Of a DNA stretch of 64,000 bases, positions 32,173 through 44,404 are shown piece after piece (the first letter of the stretch is position 1; each line of letters begins with the position of its first letter). This DNA is from Oegoconia quadripuncta (lineage: Eukaryota; Arthropoda; Insecta; Lepidoptera; Autostichidae), in assembly GCA_949316235.1 (NCBI GenBank), contig OX438747.1, positions 32,274,601 through 32,338,600 of the forward strand. Reading direction: 5' to 3'. A model generated the notes under the pieces. That model made no database searches. It saw nothing but the letters and a program-made list of their open reading frames with translations, and was not told the DNA's origin. Position numbers and translations under genes: made by a program.

Positions 32173-33402
32173 AGGCCCGTATTTCAGAATATGCTCAAGC
32201 GTAGATCTACGCTTGAGCATAGTTAGAAAGAGATGTCGCAATACAAGATACATAAAGCTGTCCCTTTTAAACTGTGCTCAAGCGTAGATCTACGCTTGAG
32301 CATAGTTAGAAAGAGATGTCGCAATACAAGATACATAAAGCTGTCCCTTTTAAACTGTGCTCAAGCGTAGATCTACGCTTGAGCATAGTTAGAAAGAGAT
32401 GTCGCAATACAAGATACATAAAGCTGTCCCTTTTAAACTGTGCTCAAGCGTAGATCTACGCTTGAGCATAGTTAGAAAGAGATGTCGCAATACAAGATAC
32501 ATAAAGCTGTCCCTTTTAAACTGTGCTCAAGCGTAGATCTGCGCTTGAGCATAGTTAGAAAGAGATGTCGCAATACAAGATACATAAAGCTGCCCCTTTT
32601 AAACTGTGCTCAAGCGTAGATCTGCGCTTGAGCATAGTTAGAAAGAGATGTCGCAATACAAGATACATAAAGCTGCCCCTTTTAAACTGTGCTCAAGCGT
32701 AGATCTACGCTTGAGCATAGTTAGAAAGAGATGTCGCAATACAAGATACATAAAGCTGCCCCTTTTAAACTGTGCTCAAGCGTAGATCTACGCTTGAGCA
32801 TAGTTAGAAAGAGATGTCGCAATACAAGATACATAAAGCTGCCCCTTTTAAACTGTGCTCAAGCGTAGATCTGCGCTTGAGCATAGTTAGAAAGAGATGT
32901 CGCAATACAAGATACATAAAGCTGCCCCTTTTAAACTGTGCTCAAGCGTAGATCTACGCTTGAGCATAGTTAGAAAGAGATGTCGCAATACAAGATACAT
33001 AAAGCTGCCCCTTTTAAACTGTGCTCAAGCGTAGATCTACGCTTGAGCATAGTTAGAAAGAGATGTCGCAATACAAGATACATAAAGCTGCCCCTTTTAA
33101 ACTGTGCTCAAGCGTAGATCTACGCTTGAGCATAGTTAGAAAGAGATGTCGCAATACAAGATACATAAAGCTGCCCCTTTTAAACTGTGCTCAAGCGTAG
33201 ATCTACGCTTGAGCATAGTTAGAAAGAGATGTCGCAATACAAGATACATAAAGCTGCCCCTTTTAAACTGTGCTCAAGCGTAGATCTGCGCTTGAGCATA
33301 GTTAGAAAGAGATGTCGCAATACAAGTTACATAAATCTGTCCCTTTTTAACTATCCTCAGGCGGATATCTCTGCTTGAGTCACGTTCTGTCATACGGACC
33401 TT
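32173..33402. mobile_element. MITE carrying a 14-copy 83-bp palindromic array
   Basis: Outer ends aggcccgtatttcagaa and an inverse (ttctgtcatacggacct). Inside, 14 units start at 32193 and every 83 bp to 33272. Each unit begins with a 26-bp palindrome centred on AGATCT (perfect in 10 units, one mismatch in units 5, 6, 9 and 14). A diverged partial unit (33355) joins the right end. No coding potential. Confidence 0.92.
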
Positions 33403-33447
33403 AGATAAGATGGTGGTTTAAATAAATTGATACGCTACAAACATATA

Positions 33448-34130
33448 CAGGGCGACTTGTTATTAGAGCATAATCTAGTAAGGACTTATAGTACAGGTCA
33501 TTTGCAACATTTTTGTGTATAGACACTCTATGCCAAAATGAACCACTATTGAAATATTTTTATTTTAGTGTTTTTTTGAAAAAATCGTAGGTGGTAACTT
33601 AAAAACTAAAGAAACAAAAAAGAAGCTCAAAAAAAAATTTTTTTTTTCTTTATTATCTCTTATTAAAGGTCTAACTACGTATCCAAATCATTAAATGTAC
33701 AATAATGGCGTTATTTTAGACACGGTGCTTAAAGCTTAGGAAATGTAGATATTTTTTTTATAATATGCACAACAAATGTTATAGTAAATTTTTGTGTTAA
33801 AGAAGCAAATTTGTTTGTAAAACTAGTAAATTTTTTCTATGTTTCTTGAATTTGGGAGCACTGTGTTTAAAATAACGCCATTATTGTTGTATTAATGATT
33901 TGGATACGTAACTATATCTTTAATATGAGATAATAAAGAAAAATAATTAATATTTTCTGAGTTTCTTTTTTGTTTCTTTAGTTTTTAAGTTACCACCTAG
34001 GATTTTTCAAAAAAAACACTAAAATAAAAATATTTCAAAAGTGGTTCATGAGTGTACATACACAAAAATGTTGCAAATGATCTGTACTATAACTCCCTAC
34101 AAGATTATGCTCTAATAACAAGTCACCCTG
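33448..34130. mobile_element. Foldback DNA element, about 680 bp
   Basis: The arms of roughly 280 bp are inverse copies: left starts cagggcgacttgttattaga, right ends tctaataacaagtcaccctg. TA lies at both outer edges. The arms share the ggtggtaacttaaaaactaa block and its inverse. The unpaired middle is about 120 bp. No transposase. Confidence 0.8.
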
Positions 34131-34229
34131 TATACATTCTCAATACATAGAGGTTTATTTAGGTAACATAACATTTCAATGTCACTGTAACAAACGAGCT
34201 CGGCGCTCGCCTGTGAAGTTGACATGACT

Positions 34230-34330
34230 AGACCCCGTATTAATAAATTGATCTTGAGATGGAGATCGCGTCTCAGTTTTTTTTGATACTGTTTTAATAT
34301 GCAACAGATTCTCAAGCGACAACTTAGCGG
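34230..34330 (-). repeat. MITE-like fragment
   Basis: Inverse of the block at 2505-2610 (gagacgcgatctc / tatgcaacagattctcaag). Confidence 0.45.
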
Positions 34331-34500
34331 TATTCCCGAACGAGTACGACATTGGAACCTTCAAGAAACGAGCCTACACCTTCCTCAAAGGCCGGCAACG
34401 CATCTCTGACCCTTTTGGTGTTGCGGGTGTCCATGGGCGGCGGTGATTGCTTTCCATCAGGTGACCCGCATGCTCGTTTACCGCCCTCTCATATAAAAAA
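34330..34500 (+). mobile_element. LINE 3' end fragment
   Basis: Continuous [15 protein letters not shown] or [16 protein letters not shown] frame through HGRR stop, then ccctctcatataaaaaaaa. Best-preserved short copy of this family. Confidence 0.6.
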
Positions 34501-35140
34501 AAAAAGTTAAGCTCTTAAGAGCGTTTATCCGACGCGGTAGTTCATACAGTCTGTGGTACGCCTACAGGAAACGGGCGTGACTTTATGTATGTAGTTAATA
34601 TATACTTTCAAGTCCAAATTTTTTTAATTGAATAGACCGATTCTAATGAAATAGACATCTGATGAATTCAATATGAGATAAACATTAAAAGTGATATTTA
34701 AGAGGGTACCTAGATGATGAATGAATTGTTTGGGATATCTGTGACCACCCCATTTGGGATAAAGGTCGTGACATTATGTATGAAATCAAAAGTCTAACGT
34801 TGATATATTCCGAGATATAATCTATCTTTCCCCTAAAGGCGCGAGGTTTGAGTGATCCATTTTATTGACAATATTTCTTTCATATCTGGTTTTACAATTT
34901 TTTTTGACTTCCGCGTAATATTTTTACAAAATCCTACCAAATTTTTGGAAGATTGGAGAGAGAATCACTCAATCCACATGCACACCCGAATCCGGGAGAA
35001 AAACGACAGCATTTTTCTCTTTTCTCGATTTTCAAAAATGATGTTGTAGGCCCTCGTCGTCAGCTCGATGTCGCACTTTCGCTGAAAATCGAGCCAATAG
35101 GTACCCAAGCGACAAAAAAAATTTTTCATTGTTAAAAAAT

Positions 35141-35246
35141 ATATTTTTGTATTTTATCAACCATCTGCTATCCATGATACAAGCCTAGTTGGTAAGTATA
35201 GAACTAGATGGCGCTGTGTGTATGTCCAATAATATTTATTTATGTA
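35141..35246 (+). mobile_element. SINE family B, 3' half
   Basis: tatcaaccatctgctatcca through ggcgctgtgtgtatgtcc. No head. Confidence 0.55.
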
Positions 35247-35934
35247 AAAACATGAAGCATGCAACTACACAATCTACTTTTAAGTGTTTCTGTGAATGAA
35301 ATACTATAAATAAGTATAAAAAGCTACTGTTATATATTACAATAGTAATTTTAGGTTATATGACGTGGCGCCATCTTACGTCTACCATAAACGTTTACAA
35401 GTCAAATTAATTAAATCATTTCATTTGCATCATATAACTAATGTAATTTTCTTCCCATCGACTTCTGTTAACCAGACAAGAGATACCACACAGTCAAGCC
35501 ACGCCCCCTACGGTGACGTCACGAGCTCATTTGTACTCAGTCGTATACACCTCCTTGTATTTGCTCCGCTGGCATATCACACATATGTACACATATACAG
35601 ATTATAGCATAAGGTGTCTCCAACCCTGAAAGGGTTTATACAAGAGCGGATCCAGGACGAGGGGATGTCAATTTTAGCAAGAAATGTGACCTTAGTTCGA
35701 TTTTTAAAAATTATGTTAGAATGTTCATTTATAGAAAAAAATCAGATACATTAAAAAAAACTATACAATACCTAGGCCCGTATTAATCAAATCAAATATG
35801 TATATGTTAATTGTAATGGTACATTAAAACGTATAAAATGTACATAATAATACTTAAATTGCAACTTTAACACTAGTGTCCAGGAAAATCCCGTTTCAGG
35901 CGAAGCTAGGGCTTCTATAACTTAAAGATAATAT

Positions 35935-36072
35935 AATTAATAAACCATTCTCAAGATTGAGATGACCTTAAGTTGACGCTTGAGAATCTATTGCATATTA
36001 AAACAGTATCAAAAAAAAATAGTATTGAGACTGAGACACGATCTCAAGATCGATTTAGTAATACGACACTTA
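35935..36072 (+). repeat. MITE-like fragment
   Basis: ttaataaaccattctcaaga then gcatattaaaacagtatc and gagactgagacacgatctc; related to 2505-2610. Confidence 0.5.
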
Positions 36073-36687
36073 GGCCCGTATTAATAAACCATTCTCAAGG
36101 TTGAGAACAGTCTTGTGACCGGTCTCAAGTAAACATGTCGATTAATACAACTAACTCGAGACCTGAAAAGCACGCGCATACTCAAGCCGTACTCACCTGA
36201 GAGGTGCGCGTATTAATAAACGAAACTCAAGACTATCATTCATTCGCCGCTGAGGCGAATACTTGAGAAGTGATCTCAGCTGAGTAGACCTCAAGATTGG
36301 TTTATAAATTAGCACGGAGTTTGAGATAGCGTCAACTGCTTAAGAGGCATCTCGGTTGATACAGCCTCAAGACTTCTATTAAATAAATAAATAATAAATA
36401 AATATCCTTAGACATACACACAGCGCCATCTAGTTCCACAGTAAGCAACTATATGCTTGTGTTGTGGATACCAGATGGTTGATATAATACATAAATACAT
36501 TTTTTTTGTAAATAAATACTTATTATAAATGAAAACATCCATAACTCGGGTACACATGTCCGTATTCATCACACAAACATATGCCCCTAGCGGGATTCGA
36601 ACCCGCAACCTTTTGGTATAGTGGTCAGAGTTGCTAACCATTACACCAAACAGGTCTATTGAGATTGATTTATTAATACGGGCCTGA
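36071..36687 (+). mobile_element. MITE, CCCGTATTAATAAACC family, interrupted by a SINE
   Basis: 36071-36379 and 36655-36687 are the two parts of one MITE. The SINE-B in between sits in TCTATT, which appears on both sides. Confidence 0.75.
36380..36655 (-). mobile_element. SINE family B inserted in a MITE
   Basis: Complete minus-strand copy with tail at 36380 and tRNA head ending accaaacaggt. Target duplication TCTATT. Confidence 0.78.
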
Positions 36688-37034
36688 GGCCTCAGTCATA
36701 CTGACTGAGGCCTCACAGAAACGTGACAGCCTGACTCGATGGCTGGACCCGCACCTGAACCTACAGCATTCAACTTCCATACTATATTTGGAAAATGATA
36801 AAAACACTTTTTTTTTTGAGCGTTTCTTTTCACTTAACATAAACTCTAGGGAGTGGAAACAACCGAACTGACTAAACAATTATTAAAATTAAAAAACTTA
36901 TTATTAACTAAATAACCTATTTTGCCTTACTTGTAAACCATTTGAGAGTGCAAGCATTGTTGTGTTCCGCCTGGTTGAGACCAGATAGCCAGTCTCTCAA
37001 ATAAATTGGATATTACAGAGAGATTGGTTTATTA

Positions 37035-37130
37035 ACACGGGCCTTAGAGTGGTGCCGTCGCATCGTACTGTTCCATGAAGAAAGAGACTACTTTAAAACT
37101 GGCTTTTTGGTGTACATCCGAATCGTCACC
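37035..37130 (-). mobile_element. MITE fragment, ATTGGTGTCGATTCGG family
   Basis: Core and one arm only (gtggtgccgtcgcatcg ... ccgaatcgtcaccaat), just past the ZAD gene polyadenylation signal. Confidence 0.65.
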
Positions 37131-37143
37131 AATCTCTACTATA

Positions 37144-37149
37144 TTTATT
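37144..37149 (-). terminator. Polyadenylation signal of the ZAD gene
   Basis: AATAAA on the minus strand, 74 bp past the stop codon and just before a MITE fragment. Confidence 0.55.
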
Positions 37150-37222
37150 AACTTTTTGCTCGTTAATGTTTATAGTTTCTTAAAACATCAAGAATACTAT
37201 ACCCTTAAAACAAAGCTTACAC

Positions 37223-38306
37223 CTAAGCATCAAAATTGAATTCCTCATCCGATATGTTGTCCAAAATCGAGGACTCACCCATTTCATTCCCTAACTCTAA
37301 ATCGTCTAACGTTAATTTATCATGTTTTCCACTTGTGTCCCTTTCACTCGCGTCATTCGTATCGCTCTCTCCTATCTGAGCGTCTAACTCGTCCATCAAT
37401 TGCTTATCATCGTATTCCAAATCGAACCGAACTCTTTTCACAGAATTGCCGTTCACAATTTTTTCAACAGCATCTGTTTCTTTACGATGTGAAACAGGTT
37501 CGCCTTCAGGTATGTCCACAGGCAGTGGACTGTTGAATGCGGACCTTTCCAAATCAGTGTTGTCTTCGCTTAATTCATTGTTTTCAATATTATCAGTATC
37601 TTGAGGGTCACTTACTGCAAGCCTATTGTTTACTTCAGTAGTACTTCCCGTCTCAGTCATATCTGATTCCTGGCTGTTCTCTCTTTGACTATCATTAGTT
37701 TTAGATTCATCATCATTCATTGTGCCGTCATTATCATCTGCACTCTTGGAGTCATCATTGACGGATGCTTCACTACAATCATTATCCTCTGCACTCTTAG
37801 GCGGTACTGAATTTTCATTTTCATCATTTGTTACATTATTTTCAGTCCGACTTAATTCAACTTTGTCTTTTTCATTGCTATTTTCTTTGGTATTATCGCC
37901 AGTGGTAAGTGGTATTTCCTTGTCATCTTCTTTCACATTATCAATTGATGCATCAGTGTCGTACCCGTCAAGAGTGCTACCATTCTTCATTACAGGTTGC
38001 GCAGAGTCATTATTTTGACTTATATCTGCGTTAACTATATTATCACTGTCAGTCTTAACTATTAAGGAATCAAAATCTCCGCCAGCAGGTAGTATACTTT
38101 TATCGTGATGAATTAAAGAGTCCGAATCATAGTTAACACTTCTAGTTATGTTCGCACTATCGTTGTCTACATCTAGATTATCAATTATACTGTTTATATT
38201 TATATCGCTACTCATATTATCGTTACCATCGTCGGCATTAAATAGGGATTCGAATAGGTTCTCCGGTTTTACTTTCCTGATCTTCCTTGGCACTTTACCT
38301 AAGCAC
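37223..38306 (-). CDS. ZAD gene last coding exon (acidic tail)
   Basis: 1084 nt with stop TAG at 37225-37223. After a short basic opening (KVPRKIRKVKPENLF) it is dominated by Asp, Asn, Ser and Glu, with no recognisable fold, and is likely disordered. Confidence 0.88.
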
Positions 38307-41300
38307 CTGTAATGAAATGATAAACAATTTTAGTTGTACATTCACTTTGAGCGACCTTATTGTCTAATTTCAAGAGTAACTCGATCCATCTCGCTCGTAA
38401 TTCGCGGAATTTGATGTTGGAGCTTTAATATTGGTAGAGATTGACAATTTGCGATGAACTTCATTACCATAAATCACAAACATTTATATTTTCTGTTTAT
38501 TGACATGAGCTAGATACTTGTCCAGAAGTAAAATATAAGAATAATAATGGCATTTAATCTATGGGGGAGGCCTATGTTCAGCAGTGGACGAAGCTAATTG
38601 AAGCTTTGTATCTTTTTACTCGCAGATAGCATGAACGTGACACCAAGCTAGATATCGTATCGTCTAGCCCGGTTATAACCGACATGATAATAGATATTAT
38701 CTGACATATTACATAAACAATAAAGCGGATTTGAAGTACGATATGTATGTAGGTACGAAGTACGATAAGTATGTATTTATCATAGTAAGTATATATGTAT
38801 GGATTTTATTTTATTTGCTCAAATTATTTAGTTATTATTGTGTTTCATCACATATGCTATTAATGTTTTTCATACTTCACGATAAACACTTCTGGAATTC
38901 AATATGCAGAACTTTCAGATGTACTTAATAATTAGGAAATTATTTGTGCTAACCCACTTAATTACTCGTATTCAATTCAGTAATGATAGGTTTGCATGGA
39001 AGAGATCGCTGTTAGCGATAAGGCTGCCTAATTTGTAGTTTCCATAAGATATTTGAATGTACCTTCCTTATTTAAACAATAAAGCGTATTTGATTGAAGT
39101 CGTTGAAAACAACCGGGACCGACTACTAAGGCCCGTAATAATAAACCAATCTCAATACAAGTCTGGAGACTGTATCAACCGAGATGCGTCTTAAGAAGTT
39201 GACGCTATTTCAAGCTCCGTGCTAATTTATAAACCAATCTTGAGGTCTTAAGCTGAGATCACTTCTCAAGCATTCGCCTCACCGGCGAATGAATGACAGT
39301 CTTGAGTTTCGTTTATTAATACGCGCACCTCTCAAGTGAGTACTGCTTGAGTATGCACATGCTTTTCAAGTCTCAAGTTAGGTTTATCATCAAGTTAGGT
39401 TCTCAATCTTGAGAATGGTTTATTAATACGGGCCTTAATGTCTCTCTCTCTCTGAAACACGGGCTAAAACTCACCTCCTCGAAAATATCGTCTTAAGCGA
39501 AAGAGTCGTCAGACTATCGACCCTCTTCACTTTACAAGGGTTGAGCACAGAGTCTGTCACATCCTCATCGCTGTCGCTAGACAGATCCGAGTCCCAGTGG
39601 ACATAATCCTCCTCTACATAGAATTCATCCTTGATTTCCTGCTTGATGGAGACCATGCCGTCGAAGTCAAGGCGTTCCCGCTTGATTCGTACCCTGGATA
39701 TGTAGGGATATACGCAGCGTCTATCGAGGCCAAAGTCCTGTAACAAATAACAGTTATTTTAAAAAGTATTTATAAACCAAAACGTAAATTCAACATTGTC
39801 TATGTAGGAATCAGCCTTCTCAGCATTGTCGGCAAATTGTATGCGAAAGTGTTAATTGAAAAGGTAATGGCCGAGACGGATGAAAAAAAGGTGGGACGTA
39901 CAAGCAGGATTAAGAAGAGGAATGTGATGTATGAATCAAGTCTTTTTCTTGCGATGCATAGCCGAAAAATTCTTGTCAAAAGACCAAAACATCTATTGCG
40001 CTTTCGTGAATTTGGAAAAGGCCTATGACAAAGTGATAGGAATGAATTATGGTCACCATTGTCTATGTATGGGGTAGACAGCACCTTGATTCGAGCACTG
40101 AAATAACTTTTTTCTTAAAAAACGGGTAACTAAATAAATTGTTATGAGAATTGGATGCTCTATGGCAGGTTTCTAAGCCCGTTCTAATAAAAGATAGTAG
40201 TTGGAATTCTATGTCTATACTCCCAGCCAAAAACAAAAAGAATATCATAGCTAACATAACATAGGCACCGTATTGGATACGGAATTTAATAGAGAACAAG
40301 TATAAACACAGTGCAAAGGAATTGGAACTCTATAATCATTACAACTGAGAGTTGAAAGTGAAATGTCCGTTGGCACCGTCCGGTGTCCGCGAGTGTTGAC
40401 GGCATAATTTTTTTTTGGCACCGATCGGTGTCATTGTGCGTCTAATAATGATGGTTTTAAATTTATTTAAACGCTAATTTTGAGCTACCGGAACCTTATA
40501 AAAGCGTATACATTGTCCCTTGAAAGACTTAGCGACTTTGTATAAGCGACTGCTATGAACAGCAAGTTTATTTTTACCCGACTGCTCAAGGAAGGGTAAT
40601 GTATTTTGAGTGCATGTATTTATGTATGTCTGTTGCTTTGGCGCATCCTGTATCCTAAACGGCTTGACCGATTTCGAAGTGCATGGTGTCGTTAGATTCG
40701 TCGTGATACACGGAGGTCATAGGATACATTTTATATTAAAAAATCCAACATGGCGTCCGCAAAATACAAAATATGCCGTCGGGTTTTTTGGCTTTTAAAT
40801 ACTTAAACAGTTATTAAAAGAGAAACCCCTCGAGTTCTTTGCATGTTCTTCTCAGGGGAAAATTGCATTTTAAACACTAGCTAGCTTAAAAAAATGTAAA
40901 ATTGACTATTTTAAATGTAACCTTAAGTTTACTGTTTATCTACTCGGTTTGGTTGGTGGTAGGGCATTTTAAATGTTCACCTGGCTAGCTACCACCATCT
41001 TATCTAAATCTGCCGCCAAGCAGCAATGTTAACTGGCAACGCTGAGATTAAAAAAAAATAACGTCATATGTGATGATTGACTGATGTTTATTATCGTGTT
41101 ATGTGTATCAGGACATATTTACCATAGACACGAAAAAATATTTTGTCACATAATGTTTTTAGTTTTGGAGGTATTTATGTATTTATTGTCAAAATTGGTG
41201 AAATGGCGCATGACAAAAAGTAAGTTATTTTTATTGTTATTATTTATTCATGGAAATGAATTTGATGATAATTATAGTGCTTTATACACCCTTATCTGTC

Positions 41301-44300
41301 AGAAATAGATGAACTGTAAATAAGTTGTACAATATTTACTGCTTATTTGAACATTTTAGTACTGTTGCCATTTGGCAACGCTAGTCTAATAGAGGTACAT
41401 TTTTTCCTATGGGATATATTCATTCATTTTATTGTTTTAGATTGGGTTTGGCTGAAATTATTGACGAGCTGGAGAACGAAGACGGTTGGTTCCGTGATGT
41501 ATACATCGAACCACCAGATGGAGTAAGAGGCGAAAGGTGTCCAGTAAAAAGAGTGATCTTCTTGACTAATAGTTTTCCTCAGATATGAAGAAACTAAACC
41601 TTCACTTTTATTTCGACAACCTTTTCACGGGCATATCTCTTCTACTGCATTTGAAGGGCCTGGGTTTTGGTGGGACTGGTACACTACGACAGAATCGATT
41701 GCCAAAAGACTGTCCAATTACGAAAGTTGATACTATGAAAAAGAGAGACTGAGAAGATTACGAGTATGCTTGTCAGGGCGATGTTGTTGTAGTTCCTTGG
41801 ATGGACAATTCGGTATATTCGGTAATGGCAGTAGATTCTACAACCCATGGTGCAAATCCAGTTGCATTAGCTGATCGATAGTCGAAGTGCGTAAACTAAA
41901 AATGAAGGTCCCACGCCCCAATTTGATTGGTATTTACCTATAACAAATTCATGGGAAGTACTGACCTAATGGATGCACACATAAATACCTACAGGATTGG
42001 TATCCGAGGTAAAAAGTGGTGGTGGCCAATATTTACTTGGCTAATTGATGTTGCGATTTCCAACTCCTGGATACTAATATGGTCTTCAGGAAAAAACGTC
42101 TCTCAGAATACCGCCGAGACATAGCACAGCCCTATTTAAAAAAATATGGTATCGCCCCAAAAAAGGAGGAGGTCCATCAATACCTGAAAAAAGGGTATTG
42201 CCAAACTTACACTATGATGGAGTAACCAAAACCTATAAAAAAGAACCGAAGATGTGTTGGAGACGGATGTTACACAATTGGTAGACTTATGTGCTCTAAA
42301 TGTAAAGTGGGACTTTGCATAAAATTTTTGAACCTTACCATATAACGTCTTATTTTTTTTTCTAATAAACCTAATTGAGCTAATGCATTTTTATTGTACC
42401 AGCTGAACACATTCACAACTTCGTTTTCAAGATGGTTTCATGTGTTTCGTAGTCTATCCATTCATAAAACCTTAGTTATAGTTCAACTGCATAACTACTG
42501 TTATATGCTGGCAAGGACGGGAAATTTTGTACCTGCTTTGACCTAGCGTTGCCATATGGCAACAGTTCAAAACTCAAAAACGGCCAAAAAAATATTTTTT
42601 ATTTTATTTTTTACGTTAATATTGATATACTGAAAGCCTTATTTAATAAAAAAAAATTGTTTCCAAGAATTTCGTAAACTTCGTCTCTAATGGGTTAATA
42701 GGATTGTGGTGTTCCGGTGGTCACTTAACATCAGGTGTGATTGAGGTCAAGTACCAATACGTTGTGCATAAAAAAAACCATATGTACCTACAAAATAAAG
42801 CACTTTTGACTTTATGTGATCCAACTTACGGGTGACACTGTGGAGACATCGCAGCGTTGCTTCCTCACTCTGCCGAGAAGCGGGTCGCAGCGCGCGACTC
42901 GAACCTGCACCGGCTTCAGACGGCTGAGCACTTTACTGTGCACTTTCTCATCGGCATCGATCCGATAATCTAGAACCAATAGCATGTGTTCCCGAGTTAT
43001 TGATGTTTTTCTTTTATATGTGTATTTATTTACAAAAAAAAAAAGTATTTGTGTAGTTTATCAACCATCTGGTATCCATAACACAAGCCTAGATGCTAAC
43101 TGTGGATGGCGCTGTGTGTATGTGCAAAGATATTTATTTATTATTTTACCACACAAACATTTACCTCTCGCGGGATTCGAACCCGCAACCATTGTCTTCA
43201 TTATCCACTATACCAATCGGTCGTCTGTCGTTACCTTCTTTCATGCCTGTGCAAACTCTCTCGTGGGCCCTCAGCGTCTTCACGGTCATATAACTTCGGT
43301 TGCAGTCGCCGCATTTACCTTAAAGAAATACAGGAATTTTGCTGTATGTGACTACTTTAATAACAACTTAAAATAAATATGCCGGATGAGTTTTTACCGT
43401 AACGAAAAAATATTAGGGCAATAGAAGTTAATGGCATTAAAAAATTTAACTACTTATAGTTAAATTTAACTACCTATAGTTAAATTTAACTACCTATAGT
43501 AAAATTTTTTCAAAGTCGCCGTCAAATAGCATTTAATGGTGCTTTAATCTGTGCTCCTTTCTTATATTCTCTCTATACCTTAGCACAATCCTGTTGTCGC
43601 TTATTATTATTATTTTATATATCAATAAATATTCATTTAGTACACCTATATATTTACGTTTGTATTTTGTTGCTATTTTATAGATGTTTTGTTTGTAAAC
43701 GCTTTATTGTACAAAAAGGCAATACATTAATTTTGCATTGATACATAAATTATGTTATGTTTAACTAGGTATATTTGTCTATTGATCTATGTATGTATTT
43801 GTATGTAATCAAATCAAGTAGCTTTAAGCAGTCAATGTAAGCTAGCGATAAGGATGAGCGGGGTCACCTGCCACAAGCATACTTATTATGCTTACTAGGT
43901 TGACTCCATCCACTGTTCATAGTCACTATTATTTTAGACTGAAATAAAGATTTTTGTATTTGTATTTTGTATGTAAATATATGAAATCTATTCACGTAGT
44001 TTGTATCTGCATACCTATTTAATACCGCACAACCTACCTATTTCAAATGTACTGTCCTTATACCCAAAGGTTGCCTGGAAAGGTTTAGTGATAAGGTCGC
44101 CAAATGGTACGTTCTATTCTTACCACTTTTCTGAAAATGTATTTTCTTTTCTGTTGTGCAATAAAGTGTATATGTAGTTTTTTTTTTTTTTTTTCAAATC
44201 CATCATCATCATCGTTGTGTCATTTGACGGTCGCGTTTGTAGTCTATTCCATATAATTATATCATTAAATTAAATAAATAAAAAAACATTGGAGATAACA

Positions 44301-44370
44301 TGTTTCAAATAAATTTCTCATGATAGGAACCCTACGAATCTCCGGCAGCCGCATGTCGATGATGATTTAG

Positions 44371-44404
<34 letters not shown>

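Noticed and set aside
32193..33354. CRISPR array
   Set aside because: Period is constant at 83 bp and the spacers are the same sequence; eukaryotic context and MITE ends show a satellite-like array.
37722..38018. Serine-rich plus-strand ORF
   Set aside because: Antisense of the acidic tail exon of the ZAD gene.
41084..41308. 74-aa ORF before the piggyBac remnant
   Set aside because: Could be its N-terminal part, but it lies outside the inverted repeats and has no recognisable motif.
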